A DNA stretch of 64,000 nucleotides from Capitella teleta (lineage: Eukaryota; Annelida; Polychaeta; Capitellidae), in NCBI GenBank assembly GCA_000328365.1, contig KB293181.1, positions 5,635 to 69,634 of the forward strand, read 5' to 3'. Numbering within the stretch: position 1 is the stretch's first letter; every line of letters begins with the position of its first letter. The position numbers were made by a program, and so were the translations under genes. Of the stretch, positions 46,702 to 56,525 are shown piece after piece. The notes beneath the pieces were generated by a model. That model made no database searches, had not been told where the DNA came from, and was given only the letters and a program-made list of their open reading frames with translations.

Positions 46702-48032
46702 TCATTCCTGCAAAGAAAAATCAGTCACAAATTGGTCAAAAGTGAGAATTAGCCAACTAACTGAGTCAATCCTAGACGGACATAATCGATTGATGATCTG
46801 CTCAATGGTTGTCCGTCTGCAAAAATGAAAGAATAAAAAATGCGACCGGATGCAAATCAGAGTGACCTACTTAGCACAAAGGCCACCACCAGGGGGAAGG
46901 CCTTCAATCTCTTTACTCGCCAGTAAGTGCATGATATAAGACAACAAGGGCGCCTCAGGTGGCTCAGAGTGATCCAGGATCTCTGAAAAACAACAAATAA
47001 CAAACGCATTCACCCGAGTCTTTCGGACCTTTGATTTTTTCTTCAAGTCGCGCGTCTAATTCCGCCTCCCTCTGCTTCGCTTCATCGGAGACCGAGGGCG
47101 CTCCGTCCATGCAGATTATCACGATGCTCATGTTATCCCGACTGCCCTGCAAACAGAGAACGCGTGATACTGAGGCAGTACTCTCAGCGCAAACTAACCT
47201 TATAGAGGCAAGTGTCGACTACCTGGTTACAAATGAGCTCCAAATTGTCCGTGATCAGCATTCTACTGCGAATGAAGTCACACAACTCCTCATTGCTCAT
47301 CACATCCCAAATGCCGTCACAAGCGAGTACGATGAACTCATCATGTGCAGTCCTTTCCTCAACGTATATCTCCGGTTCGGGCGACACCAGTTGTTCACAC
47401 GGACCCTTGCCCTGAACGTTTTTGTACTCGAAATCTCCAAGCGCCCGCGACACAGCGAGTGACCCATTGACCCTCTGGATCATGACGCTGCCGCCCGCGT
47501 TTTGAATGCGCTCCTTCTCAATGGGGTTGATCGGCTTGTGATCCTTGGTTGAGAACGACATTTTCTTGCCGCTGGATAGGACCCCGCGAGAGTCTCCACA
47601 ATTGGCGAAAATAACGTGCTTGGGTGAAATGAGGACGGCCACAGCTGTCGATCCACTTTTGTCCTCTCCGCTGAGAATCTCGGGTATTTCTCTGATGCGA
47701 CTGTCGAGTGAAAGGAAGCCGGTTTTGATGCCTTTCTGCAGACAGTCGTGGGATAGGCTGCCGTCATCGCCCGGTACCTGGAAATCTTCGTTGGAAGTGA
47801 TCGCTTCCAAGAGCTGCTCAGCACAGTAGGCGGAGACACGTGCCCCCGCGTGGCCGTCAAACACGGCGAAGAAAGACCAGTCTTTGAGGCCGGGGAGGCC
47901 AATCACAGCAGAGTGCGCGTCCTCCATCTCCACACGCCAGCCCTGCATGCTGCTGAGGCCATAGCGCAGGCCGTTGCCCATGCCGTTCTCATTGTGCTTC
48001 TCTGTCTTTGGTTTGTCCAAGAACGCCCCCAT
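46702..48032 (-). CDS. PPM1A/PPM1B-type metal-dependent Ser/Thr phosphatase
   Basis: PP2C-family Mg/Mn-dependent phosphatase that dampens stress-kinase, TGF-beta and related signalling. Exons on the minus strand: 47199-48032, 47029-47146, 46871-46982, 46762-46816 and 46702-46707, giving 374 aa; human PPM1A is 382. It starts [20 protein letters not shown] and [20 protein letters not shown]. Metal ligands are in [17 protein letters not shown] and [33 protein letters not shown] is almost identical to vertebrate PPM1A. The C-terminal helical domain ([20 protein letters not shown]) is present. The last exon contributes one codon and the stop, so the vertebrate acidic tail is lacking. A splice acceptor (ATTTCAG, about 48065-48059) before the ATG implies a non-coding exon nearer the promoter at 48.65 kb. 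One gene corresponds to both PPM1A and PPM1B. Confidence 0.95.
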
Positions 48033-48650
48033 GATCTAGTGCTGCTACTCACACTGATCTGAAATGGTGCACGCAAAAACCATGTATTTACAAAGTATAA
48101 AGTTGTAACATGAAATAACCATTCTCAGTCATCAGTATTCATCAGGTTAAAACAGTAATCCAGCTTGCTCTGCCCCTTCCGACTCTCCACAGTCTGTTAC
48201 TAGCAGTGACAATGAATGATCACAATGAAGGCAATGCGAGTCAGTACCAATACCAGTGATGAATAACACAGGCTAACACAGGCCTTGGCCGCATGGGGTT
48301 GACTACATAAATTATTTAACCACACTTGGAACTATTCGCGGCACAATTATTGCATATGGAGGTCATGTGCACTGGGTGACAGCACTGTCTCCCTGCCAAC
48401 CGCTAACATTCAACTTGAGAGTAAAAAAAAAAGACTCAATTCTTGGCAGTTCGGATTTTTATTCCGATATTTCATTCCGCGATTCTCGCTTGGAAACTTA
48501 CGGCTAAAATGAATCGAAGCGAAGGATTTCGTGGCGACAACCGCTGACTAATAATACATTATCAATTCACGTGGTTATCATAACGGTGTAAGGAGGGAGA
48601 GTTCCCTCTGAGCTGAGTTCATTCGATTTCTGCTTCAGTTGACAGCTTCA

Positions 48651-48751
48651 AACATGGCGGATCACTCCTTCAATACGCATGCGCACGCCGGAAGTCCCCG
48701 GATGACGTTTCAAATCGGAACTTCCGAGTGGTGACGTCATTGTTAACCAAT
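48651..48751. promoter_or_regulatory. Motif-dense promoter of the PPM1 gene
   Basis: Within 101 bp: YY1-like AACATGGCGG (48651-48660), NRF1-like CGCATGCGCA (48676-48685), ETS/GABP CCGGAAGT (48688-48695), a perfect CRE TGACGTCA (48732-48739) and a CCAAT box (48747-48751). These are the usual elements of housekeeping bidirectional promoters, and the position fits the non-coding first exon of PPM1. Confidence 0.65.
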
Positions 48752-48896
48752 CACAGCACGAAGACTGATAACACTTGATAAGTTCTCGTCGCTTTACACG
48801 CCCGACATGATTCGGCCAATGCAGATTTGTCTATTTGTAGGATATTACAATATTCTCGTAAATTAACGGACATTTCAGATTATAAATAACAACGAT

Positions 48897-49043
48897 TCGA
48901 CGAAATAAATATTTATTTGAATATCGCCATATATTAATCGGCTCAGGACATGAGGAAATTAACCAGCATGCAACTGATGAGCCTTTGCGGGTCAACGAAA
49001 AGCATAAGTGGACCTTTGTATCAGACTATAACAGGCTTGAAAA
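48897..49043. repeat. Dispersed direct repeat, copy 1
   Basis: It shares CCATATATTAATCGGCTCAG, CCAGCATGCAACTGATGAGC and GTGGACCTTTGTATCAGACT with copy 2 at 49454-49629, about 560 bp away. No coding content recognised. Confidence 0.8.
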
Positions 49044-49453
49044 ATTATTATATTTTATATCTTCTTCTTGTTTTACCTCAGCTTATTGTGATGTGTCTTA
49101 GATACGATCATTATATTTATTTTAGTTATTTTTTTTATTGGCGATTGGGTGCAAAATGAAATTGTGTAAAATAAATAAAAATGAAATAAATAACCTGATG
49201 CACAACTTGAAAAACTATGGTTATCAATGAAATAACAAATAAATGTACAAAAGAAAACTTATCAGCAGAAAAGATCAGAAGTTGGACAACAGTTTGTTTG
49301 TTTGTTTGTTTGTTTGTGTGGTTCATTTAGGTTTAAATTGTGGCAGTAGGGCATGCACACCTACTACCTCATATTATGTTGACGAATAAAATATTACTTT
49401 CACCAGTTAAAACCGTTTGTGCACAAGTGCTGCTTGTCCTTTACAATGACAGA

Positions 49454-49629
49454 AAGACGAATTAAATCTTTATTTTAATATTGCCATATATTAATCAGCT
49501 CAGGACATCAGAAAATTCACCAGCATGCAACTGATGAGCAGGTCAATGAAATGCATAAGACTTATGCATTTCACGAAAATTCACTTATGATAAGTGGACC
49601 TTTGTATCAGACTATAACAGGCTTGAAAA
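49454..49629. repeat. Dispersed direct repeat, copy 2, with internal palindromic insertion
   Basis: Same sequence as 48897-49043 with small changes, plus an extra inverted segment of about 35 bp. That segment forms a 13-bp-arm palindrome (49547-49559 and 49561-49573). Confidence 0.8.
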
Positions 49630-49779
49630 GTCCTGGGGTAACTTGTGGCACAATTGCCTTTGTATTTCTATTTTTTTTTTTTTTTTTACTGAATTAATTG
49701 AATCATCATGCTAAACACCTCGTTTTAACAGAACCTTTAGTTTCTGACACTGACAGGGCCTCCCCTGTGACAAAACCAT

Positions 49780-50910
49780 GTTTTAACCATTAAAAACAAT
49801 CATTGTGAAATGTGACTGGAGCAAAATGTGACAAGCGATTCCAGTGTCGTCAGCATAAAGGTGATACGAAACTCCAAGAGAGGCAAGGAGACGACCCAGT
49901 ATCAGAGTGCCGTAAAACTCCACCCATTCATTCATTCATTCACGACCCATAGAAGAGGTGTAAATGGCGAAAAGGATCGGTCCCAGCACAGACCCCTGTA
50001 AAACTCCCCATGGTACTGACTGCAAATCAGAACAGCTGCCTCCAATTTGAACGAATTGTTTGCGATCTTCGAGGTAGGATTTAAACCAATTCAGAGCGAG
50101 TCTTTGTATGCCTTGGCTACGGAGGACGCTGAGCAAAAGACCATGGTCTATTGTGTCGAAGGCGGTAGACAGATCCAGCAGTAAAAGCATAACTGCTTTC
50201 TTTGAACCAAGGGCAGCCAAGATGTCGTTCTGTACTCGCACCAGGGCTGTTTCCGTGCTGTGATGGCATCTGTATGCGGATTGAAATGGTACAACAAGAT
50301 TGTTGGCACAGAGATGGTTTTTGAGTTGAGTGGAAACTACCTTCTCGATTATCTTGGAAACAAAGTGTAGATTTGAAACTAGTCTATAATTTTTCAATGT
50401 TTCATGGTCCAAACTGGGCTTCTTGAGCAGGGGTTTTACCTGGGCAATTTTGTAGCAATTCGGCATTCTACCCTCGGACAAAGATTGATTTACGATTTGT
50501 AAGAGCATTGGTAGAATGGAATCCAAGCACTTAAGCAGGAGATCAGTCGGTACCGGGTCGAGTTTACAGGATTTAGCAGCAAATGACGTTATTACACAGC
50601 ATATATCATCAATGGCGATAGTCTGGAATGAGTCCAAGGCTGATACAATGCTAGTTGTTGGAGGGTCCAAAATACAAGAGCAGTTGAAATTGTCTCGAAT
50701 CTTGGTCAATTTATCAATGAAGAAAGCATTGAAAGTTGAAGCCAATTCAGAAACGGGATATAGTGATGGAATGGTGCTGGTTGATTGTTTTTCTAGCAGG
50801 TGATTCACAATTGAGAACAACTTCTTTGGATCTCTTTGATTGTATCCAATTTTATCTTTGTTATGACACCTTTTTGCCTGATGAACCATTTTATCCACAT
50901 TCCTTTTTGC
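49780..50910 (-). mobile_element. LINE reverse-transcriptase fragment, CR1/L2-like
   Basis: A minus-strand open frame (49936-50898) carries FSIVNHLLEKQ, LDPVPTDLLLKCLD, LNWFKSYLEDRKQFVQIGG and GVLQGSVLGPILFAIYTSS. Past a short ATTC repeat (49925-49944), another frame continues with GVSYHLYADDTGI, the catalytic YADD. The two are separated by a frameshift in the repeat. Endonuclease and 3' end are missing. Non-LTR (Jockey/CR1/L2 group) by motif style. Confidence 0.85.
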
Positions 50911-50971
50911 ATCCTCTTAGCTCATAGGGAGTGGCAAGCTCGCATGCTGAACAATTGTTGCAGTTTCTGTG

Positions 50972-51064
50972 CAACTCAGTCACAGTGTGTGAGTAATGGG
51001 GTTTTACGGCTCCACCTAATCCGATTGGATGATACGGGCGCCAGCAACTCAACTCAGTCACAGT
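50972..51064 (-). mobile_element. 63-bp 5'-truncated retroposon with 15-bp target-site duplications
   Basis: CAACTCAGTCACAGT at 50972-50986 and again at 51050-51064 flanks an insert of 63 bp. On the minus strand the insert reads GCGCCCGTATCATCC, then GAGCCGTAAAACCCCATT, the 3' tail of SINE family 2. Confidence 0.85.
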
Positions 51065-52460
51065 CTTTAGCCAACAATAGCATAAACTAACGCCCACATT
51101 GTCCATGGGCTTTGCTTGATGTGATTGTCGGAATTTGTCGAGGGTCATTGAACATCAGCAGCCTCATGGCAGCAAAGAAGGAAGCTGACCACTCAGCCAT
51201 GTCGCCTTGTTAAAGACAGCTTTTTTTATGCTCTTATTTTAATCAGCATTAATCAGTTGCACTTAAAAAAAAACATTGAGCACTGTTGAATGTATAGTGT
51301 TAACCCAGAGGTCGGGATCTCATATTGGGTAGAGGGTCAAATCAGGATAAAGCCACATGGAAAGGAGCCAGACCAGATAATAAACTATAATAGCTAATTA
51401 ACTATACAGTGAATATTTTAGTAGTTTCACAGGGCGGGGCTTTTCTAGAGGTTAAGGACAAAAAAATATGGGAAAATCTCCTGAAGACACAAAAGATTTT
51501 TATCTAAAACCAAGCAACAAATCTGGACAGTTTGACAAAGATTTCTTTTACCTAAAACAAATATCAATACCTCTCAAACATTGAAGACAGGTTGTGTTTT
51601 CATTGACATTTAATGCATACTATTGCCATGAGATATTGTAAATATTTCAAAGGCAACGCTTCCCTCTTGCAACACTACACATTGACAGCTTCCCAATAAG
51701 GAAATTCAGTTTACTATTTTGGGAAAAAAAAAAAAAAAAAAAAAAAAAAAAACATTAGGGATATACTCAATACAATTTGGTTTCAGCTCATTAGAAACTA
51801 GAATTATAGTGTTGCGTCTTCAAGAGTCAGAGCCCTCGCAATGTGGCGGGTGCATCAATGGAGCCAGTTACCCATTATTATCTGTGTAACCAAGTATATC
51901 AGCCGTGGTAAGATCTTGTCACATTCTTGTGGAATTTGTTACATATCAAAACGTTCAACATTCAGTTAAGCAAACAGTAAATGTAGGTGTGATCACCACT
52001 GATTAAGCTTCCTTGACTCAGGTAATGTATTTTTACGCCACAAAATGAATAATTGCAATGACCCACTCAAATTTGTCACACTCCAATTAGTTTGAAGCAG
52101 CTTTCAAGGTTACTTTAGATATTGAATGGCTTTGTGTTGAAGGTAAGTGATATAACACTACTGATCAGGGTTTTTTCTGGTACAGTCTTCATAAAAAGTT
52201 AAATTGTGAGCCTTCTGGGGGCCGGATGTCATTGAAAGTCAAAGAAGGGCTTGGACGCATAGCCCTCGCGAGACCAACACAGGCTGGTTTTACATAGTGA
52301 GGGGAAGAAGATTGTAAAGGTAAATGACAGGAAGGCTTCCAAAACAGACCCCAGAACAAGCCCCATTGATTACTGTGCGCTAGCCATCACCAATGGTCAG
52401 CAGACAATCAATCCAAGTAACTACGAAATCACTAATACAGAATGCACTGTGAATACTTTG
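51065..52460. other. Intergenic DNA, nothing recognised
   Basis: AT-rich sequence with a poly-A run at about 51725-51752. No coding or repeat similarity was found by eye; possibly decayed LINE sequence. Confidence 0.4.
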
Positions 52461-52469
52461 CACAATATC

Positions 52470-54320
52470 ATTTATAAAAAAATTTGATTGTTGTGCTATT
52501 AAATGCTAGGAATCTGTTTAATAAAATGGAAGAATTGGAGATTTTTGTTCAGGAGAGGGGTTTAGATGTTGTCTTAGTCACAAAATCATGGACAACTGAG
52601 GCAGTCAGTCAGGCAGAAATAGCATTCCAAGAGTTTAACATGTACAGAAAGAGAACAAGGTTGGGGTAGTGGATGCCCTATTTATGTTCGAGCATCTCTA
52701 AAGTCAATAATAATTGAAGATGTCACATTCAATTTCAGTGCAAAATCAGTTTGGGGTGCTATAACTGAAAAGGAGGTCGAAATCTTGATTGGTGTCTGCT
52801 ATTGCAGTCCAAATTTTTTTCATGAACAAGAGAAATTTAAGAGCTATACAGGTGCATTTAGGCTGCTTGCTACAGATTCCATTACATGGTTGTCTCAGGG
52901 GATTTTAATCACCCATCTATTGATTGGCAAAAGCTTCACTTGGCTCGAGAGAGTCAATGTTCCTGGATCTGATGCTTGATAATTTTCTCCAACAGCATAT
53001 TTTGACACCCACTCGGTTAAACAACATTCTAGACCTGGTGCTCAGTTGACCCACAGAAAGGATTGAGTCATTGATCCTTGAAAAAACACTCAACAACAGT
53101 AACCACAGTATTGAGATTTTTATTATGCCAGCCTCTTGTGACAAGAAGGTTTTGAAGGGTGAGAGCTACTGCAATAGAAAGGCCAAACTGATGGCGATGC
53201 AAAAAATTTTTTTTTGCAAACAAGATTGGCAGCACATGTTTGAAAACAAACCAGAAGAGGCTATGTGGCGTTCATTCAAGGTACTACATGACAGTGCCAT
53301 TGAAGAAATCGTCCACAAGTAAGTAACAAAATGAGAAAACCACTCTGGTGGAACAGAAGAGTTCACAAGGCAAAGAAGAAATACATGGGAATACCGACTA
53401 AGACACAGACATAGAGTAATTGAGTAAGCTTTCTACAAACAGGCTGAGAGAGAAAGTTGGGAAGAAATCAAGAGTGAGAGTTGGGGAGCAAGATATCGAG
53501 AAACATCAAGGAAAATTCTAAATTATACTACATTTAGGCCAAGTGAAAGATAAAGGTCAAACAGAGTTTTGGTCCACTATCCCCTGTGAGTGGATACCTT
53601 TTTCAGTTCAGTATTCGTGGTTGAGAAAACCATAAAGATTCCCAGCTCTCTGTTTAGAGACACAGAGGATGGAACATTCCCTCATTCAGCTAAAAGAAAT
53701 CCTGATGAAACTGAAATAATTGAAGCCAAAAAAAGCACCAGGTGATGACAAGATTTACCCTGTCATCCTAATAGAATTTTTCAACTTGCTTGGCCAATCT
53801 GCAAAATTTTCAACAAAAGCACTGGAGATGTCCCTGAAGACCGAAGGAAGGCAAATGCAGCAATCAAATCTGCAGATGGATCATGAGCTGGCAACATGAG
53901 AGACTAAAATGGGTAGTACTGAAGGGTTGCCCATTAGAATGGCTCTAGTTGAAGAGTGGTGTGCCACAAGGCTTTGTGCTTAGTCCCAACCTCTCAATGG
54001 TTTACATTAATGAAATAAATGATCAGGCGTGTTCACATGTCTTGAAGTTTGCTGACAACATCAAATTATTTGGTCCTGTTGGTACAGTTGAAAAAACAGA
54101 GAACTCAAGAATGATCAGGCTATAATGCTTGATCGGGCTGTTGACTGGCAAATGGTGTTGAACACTGGGAAATGTAAGTGCTTACACATTGGCTGCATTA
54201 ACTCTAACCACACATATGAGATGGGCGGAGGAGCCATCAATAGATGCGGCCAAGAGAAGGACCTAGGGCCAAGGGTCGGCAACCTTATAAAAGTGAGGGC
54301 CAAACAACAACATGGAGACT
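52470..54320 (+). mobile_element. Decayed LINE with endonuclease and reverse-transcriptase parts
   Basis: Plus strand, in several frames. Endonuclease-like LNARNLFNKMEELEIFVQER and GDFNHPSIDW near 52490-52930, and a LNNILDLVLS block near 53040; then KKAPGDDKIYPVIL (about 53730), SGVPQGFVLSPNLSMVYINE, FADNIKLFGPVGTVEK (A box of the FADD motif degraded) and NTGKCKCLHIGC. The order is that of CR1-like elements. Many stops and frameshifts, so old. Confidence 0.8.
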
Positions 54321-54959
54321 AATCTTAGGGCTGGACTTAACCTTACTGGTACAGAGCACCAGGGGGGCGGGTGGGTTACTAAAGACTTTCATATTTTCAA
54401 AGACGCTTGGAAGGCATTTTAGACTATCCTAAGAAAACATTTTAGATTGTCAAACAGCATATCTAAGAGTAAGAGGATGCAAAAAAAAAAAAAATTGTGA
54501 AAGAACGACATCATTTATTAAATTTAATGTGAGGCTTGGTGTTGGGTCTTTGCCAACACAAGTGAATCTACATTAGGTTCAATCAAACAAGTGGACAGTA
54601 GCATTATGCCAGAGAAAGAAGCGGAAGAGATCCGTCTGACAAGAGGAAGACACAAAAACCTGAACTTAAAGACTTGAAGAAGACTGGAGACTTAAACTCA
54701 ATGAAGTGAAGGTTCAGTACAGAAGCGCTGAAGCCCGTTCGAAGACAAATCTGACGTGCTCCTGCATTAAACAAAGAGTTTTTAAGAGTGCGTTGAATAA
54801 AATTAGAATTGTTTGAATGCTGACGAGTAAAATGGTCATGAATATTGTGCACATGAGAAATTTTTCAAGTAAGATAAAATGGAACGGGTTCATTTATAAT
54901 TTTCCACTTTAAAACCATTTGATTAAAAACACAGCATTTCCTCAATATAAGGATAAGAA
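54321..54959. other. Intergenic DNA, nothing recognised
   Basis: No coding similarity seen. An A run lies at 54480-54494. Possibly the 3' remains of the LINE to the left. Confidence 0.35.
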
Positions 54960-55260
54960 GATGCATTTTAAATTACTCTCATTGCTTTATTCGGCAATCT
55001 TTGGAGACAGATTAAATTGTGTATCATCTGCATACATATTCACATTGCACTTCTGGATGCAGCCAGAAAAGTTGTTAACACATCAAATAAATAGAAGCGG
55101 TCAAGTATAGAACCTTGAGGTACTCTAGTCTCAATTTCTTGGTAGTCTGATCTAAAATTATTTATGAATGCAAACTGTGTATTATCCCTTAAGTAAGGCT
55201 GCTGCTGCCACTTCCGCTGCTGGAATTTTACTGATCCACCAAAAAAAGGTTGGCTCAGTC
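54960..55260 (-). mobile_element. LINE reverse-transcriptase fragment
   Basis: On the minus strand: NNFRSDYQEIETRVPQGSIL (reverse-transcriptase block with VPQGS) followed, after a frameshift, by NMYADDTQFNLS (YADD catalytic block). It is a short, old non-LTR fragment in the opposite orientation to the LINE at 52470. Confidence 0.7.
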
Positions 55261-55989
55261 GCCGACAAAAATTCATCGGTTAGCCGATTTTTTTTCAAGA
55301 GATTTGGTATTTGTCATGATTTATAAAACTTGAAAAAAAAAAAAATTAAAAAAAATTGACTGTCAATGTATGCTGTTTTTTTCAAGCAAGCACCAAGGGT
55401 GTAATCGTGACTTCAGAAAATGGTAATGCAGCATAATTTATTATCTGATTCAGAAACAAAAGTTTTAACAAAAACACATTTATACTGATATTAATATGAA
55501 ACCAGGAATTACCTCACTGCTACAAAAGATGAGTGGAAAATAGTTATATCTTTTTTGCATAGAATTATCAATGCTAAACATTCCTCAATTTTGCCTATAC
55601 AGGTTACAATCATTACTTATGATTATTCAGTTATTCACTATAAAGTTAGTAACAAGTAGTGATCAATACATGTGTTTTTGTTTTGTTTTTGTTTTCTTTC
55701 TTTTTCTTTATTGTACATTATTAATGTACAAATTAATCATTATATTCATTTGGTTGTGCTCAGTGAGCCCCCTAATTCTTATTAACATATTTTCTTATGC
55801 ACACAGCTAGACATATTTTAGCAAAAACTTACATTATTTTAATAAGAAATATATTGCATGTACATGTACATGTATTAGCACTGCAACCAATCTGAGCTAG
55901 CCAGAAGAAAAAGCACAAAAAGGTCGACTGATTGACTAGCCAGCCAGCCAGCCAGCCAGAAAAAAGCCTCAGTCTGCCACAAATCATTC
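55261..55989. other. AT-rich intergenic DNA
   Basis: Contains A runs (55335-55357), a TTTTG/TTTTC-rich stretch (55675-55710) and CCAG tetranucleotide repeats (55938-55960). No gene seen. Confidence 0.4.
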
Positions 55990-56370
55990 AGCTTTCTGGC
56001 TTCGGGAAAAATCCAGAGTGCCTCAGGCATACACATTTTTTTGAGTTTAGAAATGTGTTGTTTAAGGCAGATTTGATAGGAGTTTATAAACTCATGCACA
56101 GTTTAGAGGGACTTCCACGTAATTACTTTTTCCAATTGCGTACCAATACTCACCTATGTGGCCACTGTTACACTATTGTTAAACAACATCACATCTAAAC
56201 AGCCGTAAATTTTCCTTTCACAAATGATAATTACCGAATGGAAGAACCTCCCATTCAGTGCTGTCAAAGCAGCCTCAATCGATGCCTTTAAAAACGCTGT
56301 GAAACCACTATTGCAACAAAATTGGGAGCAATTTATTAGCCAACGTTGGCAACACATTCCCGTTCTCTAA
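55990..56370 (+). mobile_element. LINE 3' fragment, CR1/L2-like ORF2 C-terminus
   Basis: The frames encode DLIGVYKLMHSLEGLPRNYF, then THLCGHCYTI and IITEWKNLPFSAVKAASIDA with a frameshift between. This is the end motif typical of L2/CR1-type ORF2 (W-N-x-L-P, A-x-S-x-x-x-F-K). It ends about 150 bp before the FAM177 start codon. Confidence 0.75.
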
Positions 56371-56510
56371 TAATATCTCTAATTTTGACTAAACTATGAT
56401 TTTCGAAATGTAAGTTTAAATATAAGATTTCTTAGTAACAAACACTTTCGATTCCGTTTTGAGCGTTTTTTTCTCATCGAATTTGTCGAATACTTTTTGG
56501 AGACGTCAAG

Positions 56511-56520
56511 CCGGAAGTGA
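56511..56520 (+). promoter_or_regulatory. ETS/GABP-type site at the FAM177 start
   Basis: CCGGAAGTGA lies six bases before the ATG, with AGACGTCAAG just upstream. This is typical of a TATA-less housekeeping promoter with a very short 5' UTR. Confidence 0.45.
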
Positions 56521-56525
56521 TAAAC

